A stretch of 64,000 nt of DNA from positions 486,290 to 550,289 of the forward strand of contig JAHEXY010000003.1 in the NCBI GenBank assembly GCA_023251875.1, in the 5' to 3' direction. The notes under the pieces are model-generated. The model was not told where the DNA came from and searched no databases. It saw only the letters and a program-made list of their open reading frames with translations. A program made the translations under genes and the position numbers. Source of the stretch: Bacteroidota bacterium. GTDB lineage: Bacteria > Bacteroidota > Bacteroidia > JAHEXY01. Below, piece by piece: positions 9,843-20,500 of the stretch. Numbering within the stretch: position 1 is the first letter of the stretch; the number at the start of each line of letters is the position of its first letter.

Positions 9843-10247
9843 ATGAACTGTCCCCAATGTTACTCAAGTGATATTTCAAAAAATGGAAAAGTTAAAGAGA
9901 AACAACGTTTTATTTGCAAAGATTGCAACTATCAATTTACTCAGCTTGATTTTGAAAATGCAAATCAAACAAAACGCCACGCATTGGAACTTTATCTCGA
10001 AGGTTTGAGCCTTAGAGAAATTAGCAATTATTTGCCAGTAAGCCATGTTGCCATTTTTAATTGGTTAAAAAATTTTAACCCAATGTTAGATGAAATAAGA
10101 AGTACTAATAAGCCTACTATTAATTCTATTAAGAATGCAAGTAATCTACGCCTTATAAATAGTAGTTCGAACCTATTACTTATCAATTTAAATACTGATA
10201 AATCATATTTAGTTAGTGAGCCTATGCAGTTATCATTACCTACTTAA
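9843..10247 (+). CDS. IS1 InsA-like zinc-ribbon/helix-turn-helix protein, locus A
   Basis: The protein is 134 aa. C3 and C6 (CPQC) with C25 and C28 (CKDC) make a four-Cys zinc ribbon like that of IS1 InsA. Residues about 50-80 (LEGLSLREISNYLPVSHV-IFNWL) are a helix-turn-helix. No transposase catalytic ORF follows and no terminal inverted repeats were seen; an Rhs shell gene starts 56 bp downstream. The copy at 38895 has the same Cys spacing, the same HTH core, a conserved C-terminal tail (RLIN-S-LLIN) and the same downstream neighbour. I infer a domesticated InsA-like DNA-binding protein acting as a locus-specific regulator; DNA binding is not demonstrated. Confidence 0.83.
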   Translation: MNCPQCYSSDISKNGKVKEKQRFICKDCNYQFTQLDFENANQTKRHALELYLEGLSLREISNYLPVSHVAIFNWLKNFNPMLDEIRSTNKPTINSIKNASNLRLINSSSNLLLINLNTDKSYLVSEPMQLSLPT

Positions 10248-10303
10248 CACTTATAAGAACCCTTAAAAACGAAATACGTAAGAACAAACATAATAATATC
10301 TGT

Positions 10304-13300
10304 ATGACAAACACAATTAAAAAAATTATCTCAGTTTATTTAGCTATTAGTTTTTTAGCTGAAATAATAACACCCCATTTTTCATTTGCAACTAGTGGCC
10401 CACAAAGCCCTGAATTTTCAAATTTTGAGTCGGTTAGCACCAACAATATGGTTGATCCCTTTTCAGGTAGTTTTACATACAACATTCCGCTTCTTGATGT
10501 TCCCGGCCCCAATGGTGGCGGATATCCGCTTTCACTTTCTTATCATAGTGGTTCTTCTCCTGAAGAAGAAGCTTCTTGGGTGGGTTACGGCTGGACACTT
10601 AATGCCGGTTCTATCATGTGCAATAAACAAGGTTTCCCTGATGATGCCAATGGCGAAGGCATTACCTACTATAACAAAATTGGCAAAAATTGGACGTTTA
10701 CTGCAGGTGCCGAAACCTATTTAAAAGCTTTTAATATTCCACAGCTTGATAATGACGTATTTGTTACAAATAGCATATCAGAACCTATTTCTAGATATAC
10801 AAATACAAGTGCAACACTTGGTTTAAGCTTTCAGGCTGTTTATAATAATAGAATGGGTTTATCGCTCGAATACTCTCCCTATTTTGATGCGAGTATTACC
10901 ATGTATTCATGCCATGTTGGTATTGATGAAGGACAAATTAGGTACACAAAAGAAATTAATCCGGGAGAATATATTTCAAAGGCAATATCAGTGGCTACAG
11001 ATATTACAACTAATTGGGGCTTAACTCACGTGCCTTTTGTTAAAGGTATAGTAGGCCGTGCATCAAATATATATAAATCACAATTAACCAATATGGCAGG
11101 ATATGCAGCAAGTAAAGCATTTTCATTAAGCCCATACAGCAGCCCATATACAAGCAAATCATATACACTTTATAATTATTCTGCCCCAACCGTTTTGCAA
11201 GATTATAGAGGTTTTTCTATTAAAGGAAATTTAGGTGCCTGGGGGTATTTTACATGTGTTCCTGTTGGATATGGAGGATCAGTTTTTGGTTCGTATACAC
11301 AACAAAGCCCTGTTGAAATTAATGAGAAAATATGTTATGGCTACATCTATTCTCATAATGCTACCCATCCTTCAGATTTAATGGACTACACAGTAGAAAA
11401 ACAAGATGTATATAATTTAAGAGATAATTTTTTGCCTATACCCTATAGTGCCCCTGATATGTATACAGTAGCTGCCGAAGGCATTGGTGGAACATTTAGG
11501 GCCTATAGCAGCACCATTGGGCATTTTAGACCCAATGAACAAGATAGCCGAACCAACTCATATAGTTTTGGATTAGAAATTGGAGCCGGCCAAACAGAAT
11601 CTGTAACTTTTAGTGCACAAATAGGCCAAGCTATAGAAACCCAAGGACAAGACCTAAATGCAGTTGCTGAACGTTCTGCAGAAGCTGTTATTGGAGGTGG
11701 ACATGAATTAAAAGTTGAAAAATGGGAGGACATCAATGGATATCACTTTTCTGATAATCAAACTTTAGATGAACCCTATTATTTTCGCTTTTTGGGCGAT
11801 ATGGGCGGATTATCCTATAATAATGCTTCTGATTATGTAAAAAGTGCCGAATTAAGCGGAAATACAAGTAGCGGATTTACGCCATCCTATCCATCTAGTT
11901 TAAATTCGATAGCCAATGCCGGTAATGTTATTACCAGAGCCTCATACATTGGCTACCATACCAACTCTCAAATGCTACAAAGTTATCAGCGTTATTCTCA
12001 ACGAACAGATGCTGATTTGGCGGCTTCTTTTAGCCGTGAAAGTGATGATCATATTGGAGAATTTTCTATAACAAATAAAAGCGGTAATAAATATGTGTAT
12101 GCATTGCCCGTATTAGAATACAACGAATGTGAATTTAGTGTTGATGTTAGCAAAGCATCTAATCATATTGAAGATAAAAGCATCGTATATAAAAACATTT
12201 CTACTTATATAGATGACATAAATATTGATGGAGATGGTTCATCCCATTTTGAACAACTTAGTGCTTCTCAAAAAATAGTAGGTTCTCATAAAAGCGACAA
12301 ACATGCAAATGCTTATTTACTAACCGAAGTTACTGCTTCAAATTATATTGATGTAACACATAATGGCCCTACTAGAGATGATGTGGGTGGCTGGACAAAA
12401 TTTTATTACACAAAACAACATTCAGCCTTTCAATGGCGAATGCCGTATAATGGCCTGTATTATAATCCCGGAAATTTGGCTGACCCCAATGATGATATGG
12501 GAAGTTTTTCAAGCGGCTTAAAAGAAGTATATTATTTAGATTCTATTGAAACAGCAACACACAGAGCTGTTTTTACACGCTCAAATAGACATGATGGTAT
12601 AAGTTGTGGAGATATAAGAAATGCCGGAGAACAGTCTGCTTCAATCGGTAACGATCACTTACAAAAATTGGATAAAATTACATTGTATTCCCTTACTTCA
12701 AATGGAGCTAGATCTAAGCTTATCAAAACCATTCATTTCGACTACGATTATTCTACATGGCCCGGCATTCCAAATACCACTAGTATTGGCGAAGGAAAAC
12801 TAACCTTAACAAAAATATACGCTGAATATGCCGATGTAACCAATGCAGAAATATCGCCCTATAAATTTGAATATATTTATCCTACTACAGATTATCCATC
12901 AAAGTATGATGATATAGAAAGCTATAAAACCGGAAAAATACAAACTCCATCTTATTCAATTCATGCTAGTGATCGTTGGGGTGTATATAGGGAAAATGGA
13001 GAAGATCTAGATGATGCCATGTTTCCTTGGAATGAACAAACTACTTCTTCAACTTTTGATCCTGCCGCATGGCAATTAAAAAAAATAGTACTGCCAACAC
13101 AGGGCGAAATTCATATTCAATACGAACAAAACGACTACCAATATGTGCAAGATAGAAAGTCAATGGTAATGGCTAAACTTACAGAAATTACTCCGGCAGG
13201 TTTATATAGCTATCGAGCGGGTGAAGAAGGTGCTAGATATTACATTGATTTAGCTGCCTTAGGTATTGAAGGTAATGAAGAAGCTATAAATACCATGAAA

Positions 13301-15760
13301 AACCAAATTCAAAAAATAATGATTGATGGAGTAAATGGTAGAGAGCCTGAAAAAGCACATTTTAAATTTTTATATAGTTTGGATGACAACTATAATCCGG
13401 TAAATGTAACATTAGATGCTTGTAATACAACTTATGTTGATGGATATATAAATGTAGATAGTGTAGATATAGATGAAGTCGGATTATATGTTATCCTTGG
13501 CAGTGGAGTAGATGAAAATGATTGGGACTGCCCTCGCGATGCGGCTGTTGAATTTTATAAATCATGCATGGGTAATGCCTCTGAGTATTCAACAGACAAT
13601 AATGGCAATTGTGTAAAAAGTTCGTTGATTAATGGTGATGATTTTGAAGAGGGCGTAAACGCTACCAGCATCGGCTCTTCTATTTATGAATTAATTGATC
13701 ATGCAACAAGTAATTTAACAGGTAATTATAATACGGTTTGCAATGCGGTAAACCCAGCCCTTTCATACATAAAACTCCCCTTGCCTTATGAGAAAAAAGG
13801 CGGAGGTATTCGAGTAAAACGATTGTTAACCTATGATAAAGGTATTGAAACCAATAATGCAGATGCTATGTTGTATGGGCACGAATACCTCTATGTAGAT
13901 TATGATGGTCGCTCAAGCGGAATAGCCTCTAACGAACCCATTGAAGGAGGTGAAGAAAATGCCTTGGTAGGATTTTTACAAAAACGTAATGCATCAAGTC
14001 AAGAACAAACCATGGCTGCAGGCTTTGATAAATCTCAATTTGAAGGGCCAATAGGTCAAAATATTTTACCTTCTCCTACTGTTGGTTATTCAAGGGTACT
14101 AATCCGAAACATTCATTCAGGCCCAACAAATGATGGCATACAATCATTTGAATATTATACTACCAAAGATTATCCTTTTGATAAAATCTACCAATACACA
14201 TTAAACGGAAGCACGCATGCACTCAAGGGTGTTGATTACACCGATTTAAACTTAGAGCAAAGAAATAAACCAAATTTTGGAATATTATCTACCACCAATA
14301 CGCTTGATAGTTGGGCTACGCAAGGCTATAAGTTTATCATTAATGGCATGAATGGGCAAGTAAAAAAGCAAACCATGTATTCAGGCCGTTGGGATCAATA
14401 CAATGTACCTGACAGTTTAATGGAAGTGAGTAGTGTAAAATACAATTATTTTGAACCGGGTGAGCCCTTAACTGTTCTTGATGAAAACGGAGAAACAGCA
14501 AGCATGAATCTTGGAAATTCCTCTGAAATTATTGCTGAATCTAAAAAAATATCTGACGAAACCAATACCACATCTCTTTCTGTTGAATTAGGTATTACTA
14601 TTACTTATTTGGGAATACCCATTCCATTTACAATTCCTATACCTTATAAAATTTCTGATGAAACACATATTTATACACATGTTACTACTCAGGTTGATTA
14701 TTGCCCTGCCAAAGTAAAAAGTATTACCAATTACCAAGATGGGGCTTATACCACCATGTCAAATTTATATTTTGATAAACTAACGGGCGATGCTATTGTT
14801 ACAATGATGCCGGGATCTTATACAAATATGAGATACAGTGCAGATGGATCTTCTCGTTCTACACATCATGGAAAATATTTTTCATATAACATTCCTGCAA
14901 CATTTAATTATCCTGGCATGGGACAAAAAGCAGGTTATGAAAATATTTCTATGGATGATGGTGTTACCATGCAAGTGAACGGTTCTGACATTTATTTGCA
15001 AATGTTCGGATCAAACTATTGCGACAGATTTGAGAAATTTACCGTTGGCGATTTCATTTCAGTAACATCAGGAAGTACTACAAGTATTTGGAATGTATCA
15101 AGCATTTCAACTGATAAAATTTATTTATCTGCCGCAACTAATTTTAACGATACAACTTTTAATAGTTCTGTTAGTGTAAAAATTTTAGTAAGCGGTCGCA
15201 GCAATATGCTAACGCTTAGTTCAGGTAATATTGAAAGCTACGGTACACGATTTAATGGATTATCTGAATTAAATCGTGATCAACTTAATTCACGTGAATC
15301 ATTGGCTGATTATTTAAATGAAGCTTTAAATGGAAATTCTCCTCAAGCTTCTTCTTATCCTGAGCTTAATTATGTAAGTATAATTAATGAAGGTATATGT
15401 AGTGCTTGTACTGAAGACAACTCCTCTTCATCTTCTAATGAAATAAACGTTCAAGATATTACAAACATATTAACTGATTTAAATGTTGATCAAAATATAA
15501 TTGATGATCTAATTGTATGGGCCGGTGTCGATCCTGATAAAATAGAATATTTATACAATTACACGCTTGAATATTTGGCTGCCATAGATACAACCGATGG
15601 CAGAGGAACAGACAGCAATACAAGCGAAATTCTATTTATCAATACAATTTATCTTAATGATGTTTCAAGCTATTTTGAAAACAGTTATACCCAATGGAAT
15701 GTTTCAAACATGTACACAAATATAAACCAAACAACATATCTCAGAAGTTTATTTCATTAA
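10304..15760 (+). CDS. Giant exported Rhs/SpvB-type shell protein, locus A (1818 aa)
   Basis: Residues 1-29 are a signal peptide (ISVYLAISFLAEIITPHFSFA). The region from about 35 to 105 carries the Bacteroidota Rhs entry signature: SGPQSPEFSNFE, DPFSGSFTYNIPLLDVPGPN, LSLSYHSG and EEEASWVGYGWTLN. Further signatures are WRMPYNGLYY, LKEVYYLDSIET, GGGIRVKRLLTYD at about residue 1167 and GPIGQNILPSPTVGYSRV. Proteins of this type form the barrel-like shell that encapsulates YD-repeat toxins. No cytotoxic tip is visible; the protein ends in a Ser/Asn/Asp-rich region. The shell in locus B (2541 aa) matches it motif for motif, with the GGG-RVKRLL motif at nearly the same residue number. The next gene starts 27 bp downstream, so co-transcription is likely. 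Confidence 0.85.
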   Translation: MTNTIKKIISVYLAISFLAEIITPHFSFATSGPQSPEFSNFESVSTNNMVDPFSGSFTYNIPLLDVPGPNGGGYPLSLSYHSGSSPEEEASWVGYGWTLNAGSIMCNKQGFPDDANGEGITYYNKIGKNWTFTAGAETYLKAFNIPQLDNDVFVTNSISEPISRYTNTSATLGLSFQAVYNNRMGLSLEYSPYFDASITMYSCHVGIDEGQIRYTKEINPGEYISKAISVATDITTNWGLTHVPFVKGIVGRASNIYKSQLTNMAGYAASKAFSLSPYSSPYTSKSYTLYNYSAPTVLQDYRGFSIKGNLGAWGYFTCVPVGYGGSVFGSYTQQSPVEINEKICYGYIYSHNATHPSDLMDYTVEKQDVYNLRDNFLPIPYSAPDMYTVAAEGIGGTFRAYSSTIGHFRPNEQDSRTNSYSFGLEIGAGQTESVTFSAQIGQAIETQGQDLNAVAERSAEAVIGGGHELKVEKWEDINGYHFSDNQTLDEPYYFRFLGDMGGLSYNNASDYVKSAELSGNTSSGFTPSYPSSLNSIANAGNVITRASYIGYHTNSQMLQSYQRYSQRTDADLAASFSRESDDHIGEFSITNKSGNKYVYALPVLEYNECEFSVDVSKASNHIEDKSIVYKNISTYIDDINIDGDGSSHFEQLSASQKIVGSHKSDKHANAYLLTEVTASNYIDVTHNGPTRDDVGGWTKFYYTKQHSAFQWRMPYNGLYYNPGNLADPNDDMGSFSSGLKEVYYLDSIETATHRAVFTRSNRHDGISCGDIRNAGEQSASIGNDHLQKLDKITLYSLTSNGARSKLIKTIHFDYDYSTWPGIPNTTSIGEGKLTLTKIYAEYADVTNAEISPYKFEYIYPTTDYPSKYDDIESYKTGKIQTPSYSIHASDRWGVYRENGEDLDDAMFPWNEQTTSSTFDPAAWQLKKIVLPTQGEIHIQYEQNDYQYVQDRKSMVMAKLTEITPAGLYSYRAGEEGARYYIDLAALGIEGNEEAINTMKNQIQKIMIDGVNGREPEKAHFKFLYSLDDNYNPVNVTLDACNTTYVDGYINVDSVDIDEVGLYVILGSGVDENDWDCPRDAAVEFYKSCMGNASEYSTDNNGNCVKSSLINGDDFEEGVNATSIGSSIYELIDHATSNLTGNYNTVCNAVNPALSYIKLPLPYEKKGGGIRVKRLLTYDKGIETNNADAMLYGHEYLYVDYDGRSSGIASNEPIEGGEENALVGFLQKRNASSQEQTMAAGFDKSQFEGPIGQNILPSPTVGYSRVLIRNIHSGPTNDGIQSFEYYTTKDYPFDKIYQYTLNGSTHALKGVDYTDLNLEQRNKPNFGILSTTNTLDSWATQGYKFIINGMNGQVKKQTMYSGRWDQYNVPDSLMEVSSVKYNYFEPGEPLTVLDENGETASMNLGNSSEIIAESKKISDETNTTSLSVELGITITYLGIPIPFTIPIPYKISDETHIYTHVTTQVDYCPAKVKSITNYQDGAYTTMSNLYFDKLTGDAIVTMMPGSYTNMRYSADGSSRSTHHGKYFSYNIPATFNYPGMGQKAGYENISMDDGVTMQVNGSDIYLQMFGSNYCDRFEKFTVGDFISVTSGSTTSIWNVSSISTDKIYLSAATNFNDTTFNSSVSVKILVSGRSNMLTLSSGNIESYGTRFNGLSELNRDQLNSRESLADYLNEALNGNSPQASSYPELNYVSIINEGICSACTEDNSSSSSNEINVQDITNILTDLNVDQNIIDDLIVWAGVDPDKIEYLYNYTLEYLAAIDTTDGRGTDSNTSEILFINTIYLNDVSSYFENSYTQWNVSNMYTNINQTTYLRSLFH

Positions 15761-15787
15761 ACCATTAAAAAACAAATACTAAAAACT

Positions 15788-17371
15788 ATGCATACTAAAA
15801 AAAATAGAATGATGAAAAATTGGATTAAAATAGTTTGTTTGATTTGCTGCATTTCTGCCTATACTTTTTCACAAACAAATATATCAGGCATAAATACTTC
15901 GATAGAACCATCTGCAAATGGCGTAACCATTACAGGTGCTGCAAATGGCATTTGTTATTTTGAAACACATGATGTTGCTACTACTTGTTTAGAAGAAATA
16001 ACTAGAGTTCCCGGTTACACTTTTTTTATCAATAGCGAAGGAAATTTAATGTACGGCAATGCTTCTTATCCCTGCACTGCAACCGAACTTAGCTGCATCG
16101 AACTTTGCAGCATTTATGAGCGCGATTTTAATGATGTATTAGCGGCTTCTGCTAATGTATTTACCAACCAATGGAATATAAATGATGATGTGAAAAATAG
16201 GTATGGATTAAGTAGTACTAATCCTATTGAAACTGCAGAAGAAGGAAAATGGTATTTGCAATCAACCTACACTTACAAAACCGATATTTCAAGAATGGAT
16301 GAAGACAATAATATGAGTTTTACTTCGGGCATATTAAACGATTTTTATCCATTTAATTGGAACAACCCTGATAATATTGCAGAACATTGGCTCAAAACAA
16401 ATACCCTTACTGAATATACACCTGATGGTAAATTACTGGAAAGTGAAAATATATTGGGCACTTTTGGAACAGAAAAATTGGGTTATAAAAATACACTGCC
16501 TTATTTAACTGCCAACAACGCAGAATACGAATCTGTTCTCTTTGAAAGCTTTGAATACAATTACGGTTCTTCAAAATGTGGAGATACATATTGCTTTGAA
16601 GAAATAGGTTATAACGATCATCATCTTTCCAGTGATTATGCGCATACAGGAGAATATTCAACGCTTTTGGGATTAAATAGTAGTTCTACTTCAACAGGAA
16701 ACGGATTGGCGATAACATACACAAATAATTATACCGGCTCATTGGTGTTGGCACAAAATAAAGAACTCACTGATGCTATCCAAAATTCAGGCCTAGTTGT
16801 AAAAATGTGGTTGAGATATAGTGGCACTTCAGCCTTAACACTAAGCTTAGCAGATTATACCACAAATGTTTTAGATGAAAACGCTGAAACAAATAATACA
16901 GATGGTATGGCTCTTACGGATAATGATTCTCCAAAATTTAATGATATAAGTTTTGAAGAAATTGCTCGTGCAGGAGAATGGACCTTATACCAAGCAGTAA
17001 TTAATCCCAATGATTGGGCATCTTCTGCTAATAGTTATTTCGGTATGGGCTCCGGGTCTGCTGATACCGATTATGGCCTTGAAATTAATGTACAATTATC
17101 AACCACTTCCTCTATTATTAATGTAACAGGAGAAACAAGTCCATCAATTTATATTGATGATGTTCGTGTTGAACCCCTCAATGCTAAAATGGCGGCTTAT
17201 GTATACGACCCCAATACATTTAGAGTAGTTGCTTCTTTAGATGATCAAAATTTCGCACTTATTTATCAATATAATGACGAAGGTAAGTTGGTTAGAAAAC
17301 AAAAAGAAACGATTGAAGGAGTCAAAACAATTGTAGAAACTCAATATAACATACCAACAGAAAGCCGATAA
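15788..17371 (+). CDS. Rhs-associated exported protein, locus A (527 aa)
   Basis: A signal peptide follows the second or third Met (about residues 8-29, MKNWIKIVCLICCISAYTFS), so translation may start at 15809 or 15812 rather than 15788. The central part resembles a carbohydrate-binding-like jellyroll (YDHTGEYS-type segment, VVKMWLRYSG, GEWTLYQAVI, IYIDDVRVEP). The C-terminus holds the Rhs-linked motif YVYDPNTFRVVASLDDQNF, then YQYNDEGKLVRKQKET, a YD-like repeat that usually continues into a YD-repeat protein. In locus B the equivalent sequence is fused to the shell gene as residues about 2050-2390 of the 2541-aa protein. It therefore looks like a split-off segment of an Rhs chain. No enzyme motif was recognised. 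Confidence 0.78.
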   Translation: MHTKKNRMMKNWIKIVCLICCISAYTFSQTNISGINTSIEPSANGVTITGAANGICYFETHDVATTCLEEITRVPGYTFFINSEGNLMYGNASYPCTATELSCIELCSIYERDFNDVLAASANVFTNQWNINDDVKNRYGLSSTNPIETAEEGKWYLQSTYTYKTDISRMDEDNNMSFTSGILNDFYPFNWNNPDNIAEHWLKTNTLTEYTPDGKLLESENILGTFGTEKLGYKNTLPYLTANNAEYESVLFESFEYNYGSSKCGDTYCFEEIGYNDHHLSSDYAHTGEYSTLLGLNSSSTSTGNGLAITYTNNYTGSLVLAQNKELTDAIQNSGLVVKMWLRYSGTSALTLSLADYTTNVLDENAETNNTDGMALTDNDSPKFNDISFEEIARAGEWTLYQAVINPNDWASSANSYFGMGSGSADTDYGLEINVQLSTTSSIINVTGETSPSIYIDDVRVEPLNAKMAAYVYDPNTFRVVASLDDQNFALIYQYNDEGKLVRKQKETIEGVKTIVETQYNIPTESR

Positions 17372-17593
17372 ATTAAAAATTGAAGATTGAAAAAATTATA
17401 TGCATTGATAGGTTGTTAGTAATACCATTAAATGCAAGTTAAATAATACACAAAATACTGTTTATTAATAAATTAAAGCAAAAAACTAAATCATTAAACA
17501 ACCAAACACATTCAAATTCAAGTAACAATTGAACGTTTAAATTTATACAAAACCAAATAGATTTATTTCCATACGATATAAAACAAAAAACCC

Positions 17594-20500
17594 ATGCATA
17601 AACTAAAAGAAATTCTCATCCTGTTTTTATTCTTAGCAACTACTCATGTATTTGCTGCAGCTTCTTTTAACGGAGCTACTGTAAATTCGGCACAAACTAT
17701 TTGTTCGGGTACTGCACCTGCTAAATTAACGCTTTCAATAGCCACATGCATAAACCCCACTGCTTATACTATTACAGCTTATGAATGGCAAGCATCGAAT
17801 GATAATATTACTTGGGCAAAAGCTGTTGGTGGCACTGGTGTAACAACTGCAGCATACACGCCTGTGGCTCTAACAGCAAGTAAGTTTTACCGTTGCAAAA
17901 TAACAGTTAGTGGCGTATGTGCTGGAATTCCCTCTCCCTATTATACTGCTTCAGTAAAAATTACTGTAAATGCTGCAACAGCTATTACTACTCACCCAAG
18001 CAATCAAACTGTATGCGCTGGAAGTTCAGCTACTTTTAGTGTAGCCGCAACAGGAAACAATTTAACATACCAATGGTTAAGTTCTTCAACTTCAAACGGA
18101 ACATTCAATAATATACAAGGAGCTACAAACGCCAGCTATTCAATTGTAGGAAGCAGTTCAAACAACGGATTTTATTATAAGTGCAGGCTAAGTGGAAGCT
18201 GTGGTGCAATTATTACATCTAACGCGGCTAGCCTTACAGTAAATAATGCTACCAGTATTTCCATACATCCTTATACTCAAAATATATGTTTAGGTGGCAA
18301 TGCTACTTTTACTATCATAGCAAGTGGAAGTAACTTAACTTACCAATGGCAAAAATGTATTACTTCTAGCGGAACCTATTCAAACATTTCTGGAGCTACA
18401 ACTGCAAGCTATGTATTTACACCTTCTTTATCCGACAATGGGTATTATTACAAATGTAAAGTAACAGGCAGCTGTGGTGCTTCTGTTTACTCAAATGCTA
18501 TGCAATTAAATGTTGGTACTCCCGCATCCATTACTACACAAGCAATAGCTCAAACTGTTTTGTTAACTAGGCAAGCTAGTTTTGTAATTGAAGCTAGTGG
18601 AACAGGCTTAAGTTACCAATGGCAAAAATGTGCAACAGCAAGCGGAAGCTTCTCAAACATAAGTGGCGCTACAAGCGCAAACTATGCATTTACACCATCC
18701 ATTGCAGATAATGGTTTCTTTTACCGTTGCCAAATTACAGCAAGCTGTGGTTCCGTTGCAACATCAGAGGCAAAACTTTTAAGAGTACTTATTCCTTTTA
18801 GTGGCACATTAACACTTACGCAATCAAATTTAACTTCGTCAGTAACCAGAGCTTATGATAGATTAGATTATTCAAGCTTAAGCTATGCATTGCAAAAAGC
18901 GAAATTAAATGTATTAATGGATTTAGGAGATAATTATTCATTGGGGGAAGCTCCAAATTATACAGCATCATTATTAATAACTGTTAGAGGCTATACTTCC
19001 AGTGGCCTTGCAACTTCATCTAAAACACAAACCATTACGCTTAATGGAACAAGAACAAGTATTGAAACAGATAAATTAGCAATCATAGACTTAAATCCAT
19101 TGCTTGCTGATGATAGCTCAAGTAACGCATATAGTGATATTGATTTTTATAGTATTGCTTTTGAATTAGCTGCAGGCGCTCCGTCTTCTTTTCGTGTGAG
19201 AACATGGCTAGATGAAGATTATACTGCCAATGTAAATTCGGGCTTATATACCGCTGCTTCTATGCTTACCCTTAATGCTGTAACACTTTCTGGTAATAGG
19301 GCAAATTTTTCATGGACATCTGCAGTAACAGATTTTATTGATGATTACCAAATTCAAGTCTTAAGATTATACAATCAAGATGCGGCAAAAACTACTGCAA
19401 CAAATATTACCGTAAATGCAATCGATTGGGATAAAGCCTTAACGCTTGAAGTGAAAAACCAAACTTCTATTGCTCTTGAAATGGTTGAAGGTACAGGATA
19501 TTATGTTTGGCGCGTACGTCCTATTGGAGATTATTACAGCGGTGGCATTGGAGATAGCCGTAACTGGGGTGTTTGGAGTGCACATAATCTTGCTGCGCAA
19601 GGCTCATCCTATTCTGTTAGCAGTACAAGTGTTTTACCTAAATATGTTTTTTACAATACTCAATTAGATAACGACAAGAACTGGATTTACAATAGAACTT
19701 TTACTGAAAACAATAAAATTGCAGAAGCGATAAGCTATGGCAGTCCATTAGGTATGCTAAAACAAAGTCAGCGAAAATTAGCTGAAGTAGATTCTGTAAT
19801 TATGGGACAAACAGCTTATGATTATACTGGCAGGCCTGCTATTCAAACATTAGCCGCTCCGGTAAATCAAAATGATTTCTCGTATAAGAATCGCTTAATT
19901 AAAGATGAGAATCCGGCTGACGGTAATGATTTGTATGGACCCGAAGATTTTGATTCAGAAGAACGCACTCAATTTGATGACGATATTTCTACTGTTCCTA
20001 TTTGGGAAAATCCATTACCGATGTATGGACCCATTGCCGATTATTTTTCAGATAAAAACCCGGATGTAAATATTCCTAATGCAAATAATTTTCCCTATTC
20101 AAAAACAAATTACCACCAAGATGGGCGTGTAAAAAAGCAATCTCTTTTTGGTGATGAACACCGCATGGGTTTATATGATACAACATATAATAGCGGAGGC
20201 ATGCAGCGTACCGTAAGAACTTATTACTCTGCTGTGCAAGATACGGAGATCATGATTGTATTTGGAAACGAAACCCCTCTTGATACAACTATTTATAAAG
20301 TAATAACGGTTGATCCAAATGAAAACCCAAGTGTTGAATACAAAACCATTGGCGGCAGAACTCTTGCAACAGCTTATTTAAATACAGGCCCTCATGAATT
20401 ATTAGATGATGTATGGGAAGACCCTAGTATTCGTATTCATAAAAAAATTCAAGGTTCTTACCAACCCGATCCGTATACCATTGTTCGTGAACAATCCATT

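Noticed and set aside
9843..10247. A live IS1-type insertion sequence
   Set aside because: Only the InsA-like DNA-binding part is present, with no InsB ORF, no terminal inverted repeats and no target duplication seen; a second copy has the same non-IS neighbours.
15760..15788. Frameshift joining the 1818-aa and 527-aa genes of locus A
   Set aside because: The 527-aa protein has its own signal peptide and Met starts, and the shell ends cleanly, so a true split is more likely than a sequencing error.
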